Positions 6,326-14,536 of a stretch of 53,051 nt of DNA are shown here, piece by piece; position 1 is the stretch's first letter; every line of letters begins with the position of its first letter. The stretch lies in the NCBI GenBank assembly GCA_039814715.1, contig JBCCAR010000023.1:1-53051 (forward strand), read 5' to 3'. The DNA is from CAKZYD01 sp039814715 (GTDB taxonomy: Bacteria > Pseudomonadota > Alphaproteobacteria > Sphingomonadales > CAKZYD01). The position numbers were made by a program, and so were the translations under genes. Under the pieces are notes generated by a model. It had not been told where the DNA came from and did no database searches. It saw only the letters and a list, made by a program, of their open reading frames with translations.

Positions 6326-7957
6326 CTATGGTTTAATAGCGTTTCCATGGGGCAGTCCGACCTCAAAAGTCGTGCCCTCCCCAAAGGGCTCGTACAGGCG
6401 AATGAAGCCACCATGTGCTTTTGCAATCGCCTGGCAGGTTGCAAGGCCAATCCCAAGCGCGTTATCATTTGCAGGTACATTCGTGCCGCGGCTAAAGAGC
6501 TCAAATATCGACCCATAGTCACCCGGATCAATCCCGATGCCGTTGTCCCTAACAGCCACAATCGTACAAGCATCTTCGCGGCGGCAGCGAATATCAATCA
6601 CGAGCGGACGCGATGGACTGCGGTAGCGGATGCTATTGCTAATCAAGTTTGAGAGCAGTTGATCCAGCAGCACGCTATCGGCGTCCACCGGCTCTAAATC
6701 CCCATAAGCCAGGACAGCGCTCGCACTTTCCAGCGATGCTGCGAAACGATGCTGAAGCTGCTCCACCATGGCGGTCAAATCAACACGCGTTCGCTCAATG
6801 TCTATTTCGCCGAGCCTGGCATGTTTCTGAAGCGCATCAATCAGGCGGCGCATCTGCGACACCCCGCCCATTACATAGTCCATATATTCTTCATGTTGGG
6901 GCGAAAGCGTGCCCGACAGATCTTCCTTTAAAATTTCCGTAAAGCCGCTGATGTGACAGAGCGGGGTGCGCAGGTCGTGCGACACGACAGAAGCAAAACT
7001 GTTGAGCGCATCACGCGAGCGGGTCAGCTGCAGCTCTTTTTGCTTTTGCTGCGTTAACGTCGACAATTGCAGCAGCATGGCATGATCCTTGGTGCGGCTT
7101 GCGCGCACCCGGAACCAATCATCATAAAAATCGTCTTTGTAATGGTGCTCGAACTCTGCTGTCTCGCCCGTGTCCACAACGCGGCAATACGTTTTATGCA
7201 TCTCTTCAGGCAAATTGGGCACTAAAGACCGGAGCGACATGCCGACCAAGTCCGCGTGCCGATTGCCCCGCAGCTTGGCGGCTGCGTCATTGCATGCACG
7301 CAGCTTGAAATCCACAATTCTTCCGTCCCTGCCCCGCATAGGCTCGTAAACGGCAAGAGGGTCTTTCACATTGTCAAAGATGGAGCGGTAATACTGCCGT
7401 GTGTTGGCCACAGCGTCATTGCTTGGGCTAGCCCTGTGCATGCCATGCAGCAATTCAAGCGTGCTGACCGCGATTGCCGCCAAATCAGTTAGCTCTGCTT
7501 GTTGATCATTTGAGAGCAATCGCGGCATGTGATCAATCACGCACAGCGTGCCAACGCGGTAGCCATTCGATAAGGACAGCGGCCAACCAGCGTAAAACTG
7601 GATATGCGGAGCGCCAGTCACGAGGGGATTGTCTTTAAAGCGCTCATCAACGCGCGCATCACGCACAATCAAAGGCTCATCTTGCGCAATCGCATGATCA
7701 CAAAAAGCAACTGAGCGCTCTGTTTCACTGACAGCCAGACCTTGTTTTGATTTAAACCACTGCCGGTTTTCATCGATCAAAGAAATCAAAGCGATTGGCG
7801 CGCCAGCAAGCTTGCTAGCAAGCCGCGTGATGCGATCCAGTCGCGGATCCGGCGGTGTATCAAGAATATTGAGGCTTTTGAGAGCTGCAAGCCGTGCTTG
7901 CTCGGAGGTTTCGGGATCGTGGCTTGCAAAGGCCTGCCCAGTCGCCACGTGTTTCAT
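6326..7957 (-). CDS. GAF-PAS sensor histidine kinase
   Basis: A 543-residue soluble sensor kinase with no transmembrane segment. Residues ~20-165 form a GAF domain (LDRITRLASKL, APIALISLIDENRQWFKS, FCDHAI, GTLCVIDH) of the type often found in cytoplasmic light or redox sensors; I see no bilin cysteine I would vouch for. A PAS domain follows at ~188-300. The HisKA dimer has VVSHDLRTP with His327 as phosphorylation site. The ATPase domain has N box NLISNSIRYRS, G1 DNGIGI and G2 GIGLA. No response regulator or receiver domain lies nearby, so it is an orphan kinase with unknown signal. It sits between rpmA and obg on the opposite strand and is divergent from obg, with a candidate promoter at 8024-8053. 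Confidence 0.92.
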   Translation of the reverse strand: MKHVATGQAFASHDPETSEQARLAALKSLNILDTPPDPRLDRITRLASKLAGAPIALISLIDENRQWFKSKQGLAVSETERSVAFCDHAIAQDEPLIVRDARVDERFKDNPLVTGAPHIQFYAGWPLSLSNGYRVGTLCVIDHMPRLLSNDQQAELTDLAAIAVSTLELLHGMHRASPSNDAVANTRQYYRSIFDNVKDPLAVYEPMRGRDGRIVDFKLRACNDAAAKLRGNRHADLVGMSLRSLVPNLPEEMHKTYCRVVDTGETAEFEHHYKDDFYDDWFRVRASRTKDHAMLLQLSTLTQQKQKELQLTRSRDALNSFASVVSHDLRTPLCHISGFTEILKEDLSGTLSPQHEEYMDYVMGGVSQMRRLIDALQKHARLGEIDIERTRVDLTAMVEQLQHRFAASLESASAVLAYGDLEPVDADSVLLDQLLSNLISNSIRYRSPSRPLVIDIRCRREDACTIVAVRDNGIGIDPGDYGSIFELFSRGTNVPANDNALGIGLATCQAIAKAHGGFIRLYEPFGEGTTFEVGLPHGNAIKP

Positions 7958-7995
7958 TATGAGTCTCTGTCTTTATGTCGCTCTTTATGGCGGCA

Positions 7996-8025
7996 TTGCT
8001 GGCTGATCTCAGAAGACGCAATAAT
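7996..8025 (+). promoter_or_regulatory. Candidate promoter for obg
   Basis: TTGCTG (7996-8001), an 18-base spacer and AATAAT (8020-8025, 5 of 6 to consensus) would start transcription near 8032, with a leader of about 79 bases to the Obg ATG. The -35 is weak. It overlaps the candidate histidine-kinase promoter on the other strand at 8024-8025, so RNA polymerase could hardly occupy both at once. Confidence 0.35.
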
Positions 8026-8053
8026 GATAAATATTGACTTAACGACCAGTCAA
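8024..8053 (-). promoter_or_regulatory. Candidate promoter for the histidine kinase with inverted repeat
   Basis: On the - strand TTGACT (8053-8048), an 18-base spacer and TATCAT (8029-8024) match consensus well. Transcription would begin near 8017, 60 bases before the kinase ATG. The -35 is one arm of a perfect inverted repeat, TTGACT (8034-8039) with AGTCAA (8048-8053) and an 8-base spacer, which is a plausible operator covering the -35 and spacer. Confidence 0.45.
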
Positions 8054-8110
8054 AACAGCCATGAGATTGGCCGACTAGCCATCATCCAACCAACACGGTA
8101 CAAGAGCGCT

Positions 8111-9160
8111 ATGAAGTTTCTTGACCAAGCGAAAATCTATATCAAGGCCGGCGCTGGCGGAGACGGCTGCCTATCGTTCAGGCGCGAGAAATTTATTGAG
8201 TTTGGCGGGCCCGATGGCGGCGATGGCGGGCGCGGCGGAGATGTATTTGTGGAAGCTGTTGAGGGCCTCAACACATTGATCGACTACCGCTATCAACAAC
8301 ACTTCAAAGCGGAACGCGGGCTCCATGGTATGGGATCCAATCGTACAGGCCGAGCTGGCAAGGAAATGGTTTTAAAAGTGCCGCCGGGCACGCAAATCTT
8401 CAATGAAGATAAAACCATCATGCTGGCCGACTTAACTAAAGTTGGTGACCGGGCTCAGCTCCTGAAAGGCGGCGACGGGGGCCTTGGAAATACGCACTTT
8501 AAATCCAGTAAAACACAGGCTCCGCGCCGAACCATCCCCGGCGGCGAAGCGACCGAAATGTGGATTTGGCTACGCCTTAAACTCATTGCCGATGCAGGCC
8601 TTATTGGGCTGCCCAATGCAGGCAAATCGACGTTTCTGGCCGCCGTATCGAACGCGCGTCCTAAAATCGCTGATTACCCTTTTACAACCCTCTCGCCGAA
8701 CTTGGGTGTCGTTGAGATGGGCCGCTCCAGTTTTGTCTTGTCCGATATTCCTGGCCTCATCGCCGGAGCGAGTGACGGTGTTGGGCTGGGCCATCGGTTT
8801 TTAGGCCATGTAGAACGCTGCCGCGTCTTGATTCACTTGATCGACGCCACAGAAGAGGACGTCTTAAAGGCCTACGACACCATTACCTCAGAGCTCCAGG
8901 CCTATGACGCGGCGCTGGCAACCCGCCCCGCCCTTGTCGCGCTAACGAAGGTAGATGCCATAACGGCCGAGGCAGCAGGGCAGCAAAAGCAAACGCTGGG
9001 AGACCATATCGGCCAGGACGTCTATTTAATCTCTGCCGTATCCGGCAAAGGCGTCAAGCCCTTGCTTGGCGACGCGCTAACACTCATTGGGGACAAGCGC
9101 TCCGAAGAGGCCATGGAAGAAAGCGGCGAAGACATACAAGAGGAATGGTCCCCCCTGTAA
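8111..9160 (+). CDS. obgE: Obg/CgtA GTPase
   Basis: Essential GTPase in 50S subunit assembly and stringent-response control. Residues 1-158 are the glycine-rich Obg fold (GAGGDGCLSFRREKF, GGDGGRGGDV). The G domain follows with G1 GLPNAGKST, switch TTLSPN, G3 DIPGL, G4 TKVD and G5 SAVSGKG; the tail is short and acidic. The length of 349 fits the family. The frame is open back to 7898 and has ATG 8024, but homologous sequence begins at MKFLDQA, so ATG 8111 is the start. It opens a long + strand run and is followed closely by proB. Confidence 0.97.
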   Translation: MKFLDQAKIYIKAGAGGDGCLSFRREKFIEFGGPDGGDGGRGGDVFVEAVEGLNTLIDYRYQQHFKAERGLHGMGSNRTGRAGKEMVLKVPPGTQIFNEDKTIMLADLTKVGDRAQLLKGGDGGLGNTHFKSSKTQAPRRTIPGGEATEMWIWLRLKLIADAGLIGLPNAGKSTFLAAVSNARPKIADYPFTTLSPNLGVVEMGRSSFVLSDIPGLIAGASDGVGLGHRFLGHVERCRVLIHLIDATEEDVLKAYDTITSELQAYDAALATRPALVALTKVDAITAEAAGQQKQTLGDHIGQDVYLISAVSGKGVKPLLGDALTLIGDKRSEEAMEESGEDIQEEWSPL

Positions 9161-9184
9161 AAGGGGTGGATGGAAGACCGCTGT

Positions 9185-10327
9185 ATGACCCGCGAAGCAT
9201 ATCTCGACCCATTTGACAGAATTGTCGTCAAGATCGGATCGGCGTTGGTTGCTGATAACCGGGGGACCTTGCGCCGCAGCTGGATCAAAACCATCGCGGC
9301 CGATGTTGCAGCGCTCAGAGGGCACGGAAAAGATGTGATCATCGTCTCCTCCGGCGCCATTGCGCTTGGCAGCGCTGCGCTTGGCTTTGCTGGCCGCCCA
9401 AACCGGCTAGATGAGGCGCAAGCTGCAGCCTGTGCCGGGCAAATCACGCTCATGAATGCCTACCGCAAGACGCTTGAAGAGCATGGCCACCATATTGGCC
9501 AACTCTTGTTGACGCTTTCTGATTTAGATGGTCGGCGCAGTTACCTTAACGCGCGCGCCACGCTGCAAACCCTGCTCAGCCGAGGCATTATTCCGATCAT
9601 TAACGAGAATGACGCAACCGCGACAGAAGAAATCCGCGTCGGCGACAATGACCGCCTGGCCGCCAGGGTCGCGCAGATGATTGATGCGGATCTCCTTATC
9701 CTGCTCAGCGATGTTGACGGCTTATACACGGCCAATCCTGCAACACACCAAATGGCAGACCACATTGCCGATATCCCAGCAATATCCCCAGACATTTTGG
9801 CGCTTGCCGACACGCCCGACCCCGCCGCCATGAGCCGGGGCGGCATGCTGACAAAGCTTCAGGCAGGCCAGATCGTCACCCAGTCCGGCTGCGATATGAT
9901 CATCATGGATGGCAAAGCCGAAGCACCGCTGCGCCGCCTTGCGCAAGGAGAGCGCCATAGCCGCTTTCACGCCTCAAGCGAAGGCCGCAGCGATGCGCGC
10001 CGCCGCTGGCTGGCTGGGCAATTGGGCGCACAGGGCGCCATTTGCGTCGATATAGGCGCGCAAAAAGCGCTTGAAACCGGCAAAAGCTTGCTTGCAGCGG
10101 GTATCACACGAACACAAGGGCCGTTCACACGCGGCGATGTGATCAAACTTCTCGCCCCAGATGGCGCGCCAGTCGGACTGGGGCTGAGCAACTATGATAG
10201 CGCCGAAATTGACCAGATACGCGGGCTGAAAAGTGACGACATCGCCCAGAAGCTGGGCTATACGCGAAGCCAAACGGTTGTCCACCGCGACAATCTGGTT
10301 TTGAAAGCAGAAGGAACGAAACAGTGA
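9185..10327 (+). CDS. proB: Glutamate 5-kinase
   Basis: Phosphorylates L-glutamate, the first step of proline synthesis. The 380-residue protein has an amino-acid-kinase domain (VVKIGSALV, VSSGAIALG, INENDATATEE, GDNDRLAARVA, LLSDVDGLYTANP, GGMLTKLQAG) and a C-terminal PUA domain (~275-370, GPFTRGDVIKLL), the long E. coli-like arrangement. Start choice: ATG 9185 has GGAAG 8 bases upstream. ATG 9170, five codons earlier, has AAAAGGGG only three bases away, too close to be ideal but not excluded. It is 24 bases behind obg and overlaps proA by four bases. Confidence 0.96.
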   Translation: MTREAYLDPFDRIVVKIGSALVADNRGTLRRSWIKTIAADVAALRGHGKDVIIVSSGAIALGSAALGFAGRPNRLDEAQAAACAGQITLMNAYRKTLEEHGHHIGQLLLTLSDLDGRRSYLNARATLQTLLSRGIIPIINENDATATEEIRVGDNDRLAARVAQMIDADLLILLSDVDGLYTANPATHQMADHIADIPAISPDILALADTPDPAAMSRGGMLTKLQAGQIVTQSGCDMIIMDGKAEAPLRRLAQGERHSRFHASSEGRSDARRRWLAGQLGAQGAICVDIGAQKALETGKSLLAAGITRTQGPFTRGDVIKLLAPDGAPVGLGLSNYDSAEIDQIRGLKSDDIAQKLGYTRSQTVVHRDNLVLKAEGTKQ

Positions 10328-11610
10328 ACGCTCCTGTTTTTGATTTACGCCCTGGCCAAAGCGCTGCAGATCATGTGCGCGAACTTGCAACGGCTGCGCG
10401 CGCAAGTTTACCCAGCCTCGCGGCGCTGTCAGCAGAGCGCAAAAACGCAGGACTATTGGCAGCAGCAGGACAAATCCGCGCCCAGGCCCAGTCTATTCTG
10501 GGCGCCAATAAGATCGACTTGGACGACGGCGCGAAAGCCGGCCTATCCCAAGCGATGCTGGACAGATTAGCGCTGACGCCTGAGCGCCTTGAAGGCATTG
10601 CTGGAGCGGTCGAAGCCATCGCGGCTCTGCCCGATCCCGTGGGAGACGAATTAGCCAGGTGGGACAGGCCCAACGGCTTAGACATTGCCCGCGTGCGCGT
10701 CCCTATTGGCTTGATCGGCGTGATTTATGAGAGCCGCCCGAATGTAACGGTGGATGCCGCAGCCCTTTGCTTAAAGGCCGGCAACGCAGTCTTACTACGC
10801 GGCGGGAAGGAAAGTTTAAACAGTGCCGCGGCGCTCCACCGCGCCTTTTGCGCCGGTTTGGACGCTGAGAATGTGCCCTCATCTGCAGTGGCTTTGGTTG
10901 CCACGCGCGACAGAGAAGCGGTCACCACCATGCTGACGGCCGCTGACCTTTTCGATCTTGTCGTCCCCCGCGGCGGCAAGTCATTGGTGGAAAAGGTTCA
11001 GACAGAAAGCCGCGTTCCCGTGCTCGCGCACCTCGAAGGCATTTGCCATGTCTATGTGGATGGCTCAGCGGATATGGCGATGGCATCTGAGGTGGTCTTC
11101 AACGCGAAAATGCGCCGGCCCGGCATTTGCGGCGCTGCAGAAACACTGCTGATCGACAAGCATATTGCACCGCAATGCGGCCCATTGCTCGACCGGCTAA
11201 AAGACGCAGGCTGCGCCATTCGCGGCGATGACACAATCAAGAGCCTTTACCCTGGTGCAGAACCGGCAAGCGAGGAAGACTGGTCCACAGAATATCTGGA
11301 CGCCATCATTAGCGTCGCGGCCGTTGACGGCGTTGACGGCGCTATTGCGCATATCGGCAAATATAGCAGTGGCCATACAGAGAGCATCGTTACAAGCGAC
11401 GATAAGGCTGCAGAGCGCTTTTTGGGTCAAGTCGACAGCGCTATTGTGATGCACAATGCCTCAACTCAGTTCGCCGATGGCGGGGAGTTTGGTATGGGCG
11501 CAGAAATTGGTATTTCCACCGGCCGCATGCATGCGCGGGGTCCCGTTGGCGTCGAACAACTCACAACCTACAAATACAAGGTACGTGGCAGCGGCCAGAC
11601 CCGGCCGTAG
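10324..11610 (+). CDS. proA: Gamma-glutamyl phosphate reductase
   Basis: NADPH-dependent reduction of glutamyl phosphate to glutamate semialdehyde, the second step of proline synthesis. 428 residues, an aldehyde-dehydrogenase fold with the expected signatures VIYESRPNVTVDAA, LLRGGKE, VPRGGKSLVEKV and the catalytic cysteine in RRPGICGAAETLL; the C-terminal part has DGGEFGMGAEIGIST and HARGPVGVEQLTTYK. The start is GTG 10324, in a GTGA overlap with the proB stop and preceded by AGGAACG, implying coupled translation. Confidence 0.97.
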   Translation: MNAPVFDLRPGQSAADHVRELATAARASLPSLAALSAERKNAGLLAAAGQIRAQAQSILGANKIDLDDGAKAGLSQAMLDRLALTPERLEGIAGAVEAIAALPDPVGDELARWDRPNGLDIARVRVPIGLIGVIYESRPNVTVDAAALCLKAGNAVLLRGGKESLNSAAALHRAFCAGLDAENVPSSAVALVATRDREAVTTMLTAADLFDLVVPRGGKSLVEKVQTESRVPVLAHLEGICHVYVDGSADMAMASEVVFNAKMRRPGICGAAETLLIDKHIAPQCGPLLDRLKDAGCAIRGDDTIKSLYPGAEPASEEDWSTEYLDAIISVAAVDGVDGAIAHIGKYSSGHTESIVTSDDKAAERFLGQVDSAIVMHNASTQFADGGEFGMGAEIGISTGRMHARGPVGVEQLTTYKYKVRGSGQTRP

Positions 11611-11627
11611 ATGCCTGTAGCTGCCAG

Positions 11628-12263
11628 TTGATTCGCTTGCACCAGGCTTTTCTTGCCAGATCTGCGCGTTGGTCTGGCCGCGTGGTCGGACTTTATGGCG
11701 GCTCCTTTAATCCAGCGCACCAGGGCCACCTTCATGTGAGTTTGCGTGCGGTCCGCCACCTTCAGCTTGATGCCCTTTGGTGGCTGGTCAGCCCGCTGAA
11801 CCCGCTCAAACATGCCAGCGATATGGCAGCGCTGGGCCCGCGCGTGCGCAGAGCGCGCTCCCTTATCACTGGCCACCCGCACTTGTTTGTCACCGCCATC
11901 GAAGACGCGCTGGGATCGCGCTATTCAGTGGAAACCATTGCAAAGCTGCGGGTTTTGCATCCGCGCACCCGCTTTATCTGGATCATGGGCGCCGATAACT
12001 TGGCAACATTTCACCACTGGGAAGGCTGGCAGGATATTTTTCACATGCTGCCAATCGCGGTGGTTGATCGCCCAGGCTATGCCTTAAAGGCACTATCCAG
12101 CCCAGCGGCCAGGCGCTTTGCGCGCTACCGGCTGAGCGGGCAACAAACCACTTTGCTGCGCCGCAGGCAGGCGCCAGCCTGGGTTTTCCTGCGCGGACCG
12201 CTCCACCCTGCCAGCGCCACAGCCATCCGCGCGCAGCTGCCAAATTGGCCTGAAATGCTCTAA
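11628..12263 (+). CDS. nadD: Nicotinate-nucleotide adenylyltransferase
   Basis: Converts nicotinate mononucleotide and ATP to deamido-NAD. The 211-residue nucleotidyltransferase has the GGSFNPAHQGH motif (HxGH) at ~24-34, WIMGADNL in the middle and SATAIRAQL near the C-terminus, equivalent to the family ISSTxIR motif. The start is uncertain: the only ATG just upstream (11611) runs into a stop after six codons, so TTG 11628 or TTG 11637 is likely; a GTG nearer the GGSFNP motif would leave almost no N-terminus. It is 17 bases behind proA. NadD followed by RsfS is a common bacterial pairing. Confidence 0.93.
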   Translation: MIRLHQAFLARSARWSGRVVGLYGGSFNPAHQGHLHVSLRAVRHLQLDALWWLVSPLNPLKHASDMAALGPRVRRARSLITGHPHLFVTAIEDALGSRYSVETIAKLRVLHPRTRFIWIMGADNLATFHHWEGWQDIFHMLPIAVVDRPGYALKALSSPAARRFARYRLSGQQTTLLRRRQAPAWVFLRGPLHPASATAIRAQLPNWPEML

Positions 12264-12338
12264 ACACCGCAAACATTTGAAACTTGCGCGATCTATGGTA
12301 GTTTTACATTAGTTCAAAGATGACCTGAGGAGATTGGA

Positions 12339-12773
12339 TTGAACGTCACACCCGTGACGCCAGAGGCGCGAAGCCAAGCTGGCACTGTGTTAAGTGAAAA
12401 CACTGCGGCACTTAACGACCACGCAGCCCCTCTCGAAGGGGAAGCCTTGATCACCTTCATCGTGGCCAATCTGGACGATGGCAAGGCAGAAGACATCCTC
12501 ACCATTGACCTTCTCGGCAAGTCTAGCTTTGCAGATGCGATGATTATTGCCTCGGGCCGGTCAAACCGCCAAGTCGCTGCTTTGTCTGATCGCTTGACCC
12601 GCGCTGCGAAAAACCATGGCATGAACCGCCTTGCTGTCGAAGGCTTGCCGCAAGCCGACTGGGTGCTGATTGATTTTGGCGAAGTGATCGTTCACCTGTT
12701 CCGGCCTGAAGTGCGCAGTTTCTACAACTTAGAAAAAATGTGGTCTGAACCTGGCACGTCGGCTACGGCTTGA
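12339..12773 (+). CDS. rsfS: Ribosomal silencing factor RsfS (Iojap)
   Basis: Binds L14 and blocks joining of ribosomal subunits when nutrients are scarce. The Iojap domain covers ~35-140 (VANLDDGKAEDI, DAMIIASGRSNRQV, VEGLPQADWVLIDFG, VIVHLFRPEVRSFYNLE). A non-conserved N-terminal stretch of about 30 residues precedes it. The start is TTG 12339, six bases after a strong AGGAG; the preceding TTG 12334 meets a stop at once. A 75-base gap separates it from nadD and holds a weak promoter-like pair (TTGAAA 12277, TAGTTT 12299), so it may have some expression of its own. Confidence 0.95.
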   Translation: MNVTPVTPEARSQAGTVLSENTAALNDHAAPLEGEALITFIVANLDDGKAEDILTIDLLGKSSFADAMIIASGRSNRQVAALSDRLTRAAKNHGMNRLAVEGLPQADWVLIDFGEVIVHLFRPEVRSFYNLEKMWSEPGTSATA

Positions 12774-12826
12774 AACGCCTGCGTGCGCCACGAGACTGCT
12801 AGAGCAACCTTGCGCCCGTGCTAGAT

Positions 12827-13294
12827 ATGACCCTCATAGCTGTGGGCAAACTTGGCCGCGGCGCTGAAGCGGATTTGGTCGATCACTATCTCAAATTGAT
12901 CCCTGCTGTGCATCGGCGCTGGCGTCTCTCCCCCATTGAAATCGACGACCGAAAAGCAACTCAAGGGCCAGACCGAAAGGCATGGGACGCGCAACGTATT
13001 GTAGCCAAACGCCCCCCAGGGACAGCCTTGATCAGTTTAGATGAGCGCGGCAAAGCGCTCACAAGCATGGAGCTTGCAAAACGTCTATCGGGTTTTGAAG
13101 ACAGTGCGCGCGCCGTTTGTTTTGCAATAGGCGGCCCAGATGGATTAGACGACAGTGTGCGCGACCAATCTGATATCTTATTGAGTTTTGGCAAAATGAC
13201 CTGGCCTCACCGCTTGGTGCGCGTAATGCTGGCTGAGCAGCTTTACCGGGCAGCCGCAATTGATGCTGGCCACCCTTATCACCGGGAAGGCTAG
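12827..13294 (+). CDS. rlmH: 23S rRNA pseudouridine-1915 N3-methyltransferase
   Basis: SPOUT-class SAM-dependent methyltransferase acting on the assembled ribosome at pseudouridine 1915. The knot signatures CFAIGGPDGLDDSV, LSFGKMTWPHRLVRVML and AEQLYRA are present, and the protein ends NAGHPYHRE-like as HPYHREG. ATG 12827 gives 155 residues, the E. coli length; GTG 12818 would add three residues. It continues the ribosome-maturation theme of the RsfS neighbour. The envC-like gene begins three bases after its stop. Confidence 0.96.
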   Translation: MTLIAVGKLGRGAEADLVDHYLKLIPAVHRRWRLSPIEIDDRKATQGPDRKAWDAQRIVAKRPPGTALISLDERGKALTSMELAKRLSGFEDSARAVCFAIGGPDGLDDSVRDQSDILLSFGKMTWPHRLVRVMLAEQLYRAAAIDAGHPYHREG

Positions 13295-13297
13295 CGC

Positions 13298-14536
13298 GTG
13301 ACCGCCATCAAGCAGATGAGCCAGTGCATCAGCTTAGCAGCGCTGCTGGTATGCGTATCAGCTGGCGTGCGCGCGCAAGAAGAGGTCACTGATGAGGACT
13401 TAGTCTCCATACAGGACGCAATGGAGAGCGCAAAATCACGCCGCGCGGCTTTGGAAAAAGAAGCTAAGGCGGTGTCAGCGCAAATCGATGCGCTCACTGA
13501 AAAGATGGTCGCGCTCGCCCGAGAAATTCAAAATCAGGAAAGCGCATTGGGGCGGGTAGAACTCGAGCTAGACATCCTTGAAAAAGAGCTAGAAGAGCAG
13601 CGCCGCGCACTAGAGATAAAACGTACAGACTTAAGTACAACGTTAGCAGCCATGCAGAAGCTCAGCCGGCAGCCATCCTCTTTGGTGTTTTTAAGGCCTG
13701 TGAGCGCGGAGGAAACGGGCCGCAGCGCGGCGCTCTTATCGTCGGTTGTTCCGGTATTAAAAGAACAAGCCGCGTTGATCCGGTCTGATTTGGTCACCTT
13801 GAAGGTGATTAAAACCCGTCTTGAAGCAACGCAGGCGACGTATAAGGTTCAGCTAGCCGCTTTATCTGACAGCCGGGCGACCCTGGAAGTCACGCAAGAC
13901 GAGCGCAAACAGCAGCGCAAGACACTATCAGCCCAGGCTCAAGCAGAAGCCGAGCGTATCGCGACACTTGCTGGAGAAGCGAAAACCCTCGGGGGATTGC
14001 TGCAAAAGCTGCGTGAAGAGCGGGCGAGGCTCGACGCCGCGCCGCGCCCGCTTCCCAAACCAGCCTCTCCGCCAAGCCATGCGTTTAAAAAACCGCAACA
14101 ACTATTTAGCGAATCGCGTGGAGAAATGCCCCTGCCAGTGCGCGGCAAAGTGATCGCAAACTACGGAAAACCATTCGATGGCATCAAAAGCCAAGGTTTG
14201 TGGGTCGCAGCAAGGCCAAAAGCGCAGGTGATTGCGCCTTATGATGGCCAAGTTGTTTTTGCAGATAGCTTTAGAAGTTATGGCCGTCTCTTGATCATAG
14301 AGCATAGTGAAGGCTATCATTCTGTGATTGCGGGGCTTGAACGCTCAGATGTAAACGTGGGACAATATGTTGTGAGCGGGGAACCTATAGGCGTGATGGG
14401 AAGCCGCGCGACAAAAAGGACTGTTCCTAACAATCCCTTAGGCCTGCCAATGCTATATATTGAGTTGCAGCGTAATGGACGCTCTTTAGACCCATCCCGC
14501 TGGTTAACTGCCAGCTTAGAGACGAGTTCACGATGA
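13298..14536 (+). CDS. EnvC-like murein hydrolase activator (degenerate LytM domain)
   Basis: Periplasmic coiled-coil protein with a C-terminal M23/LytM domain. A signal peptide (cut near VRA-QEE) is followed by a long heptad-rich region (~30-255), a proline-rich hinge and the LytM domain (~275-405, LPVRGKVIANYGKP). The zinc ligands of active M23 enzymes are not conserved: the first His/Asp motif is replaced by FDGIKSQGLWVAA and the final HxH by LYIELQ. This points to an amidase activator, as in E. coli EnvC, rather than an enzyme. GTG 13298 is used, with GGGAAGG upstream. It overlaps ctpA by four bases (ATGA), the usual alphaproteobacterial pairing in cell-separation operons. Confidence 0.9.
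   Translation: MTAIKQMSQCISLAALLVCVSAGVRAQEEVTDEDLVSIQDAMESAKSRRAALEKEAKAVSAQIDALTEKMVALAREIQNQESALGRVELELDILEKELEEQRRALEIKRTDLSTTLAAMQKLSRQPSSLVFLRPVSAEETGRSAALLSSVVPVLKEQAALIRSDLVTLKVIKTRLEATQATYKVQLAALSDSRATLEVTQDERKQQRKTLSAQAQAEAERIATLAGEAKTLGGLLQKLREERARLDAAPRPLPKPASPPSHAFKKPQQLFSESRGEMPLPVRGKVIANYGKPFDGIKSQGLWVAARPKAQVIAPYDGQVVFADSFRSYGRLLIIEHSEGYHSVIAGLERSDVNVGQYVVSGEPIGVMGSRATKRTVPNNPLGLPMLYIELQRNGRSLDPSRWLTASLETSSR

Noticed and set aside
8034..8039. TTGACT as a -35 box for obg
   Set aside because: No -10 at suitable distance on the + strand; it is better seen as one arm of the inverted repeat over the kinase promoter.
8024..8110. Upstream ATG giving a longer Obg
   Set aside because: The added residues do not fit the Obg fold, which begins at MKFLDQA; the ATG also falls in the promoter region.
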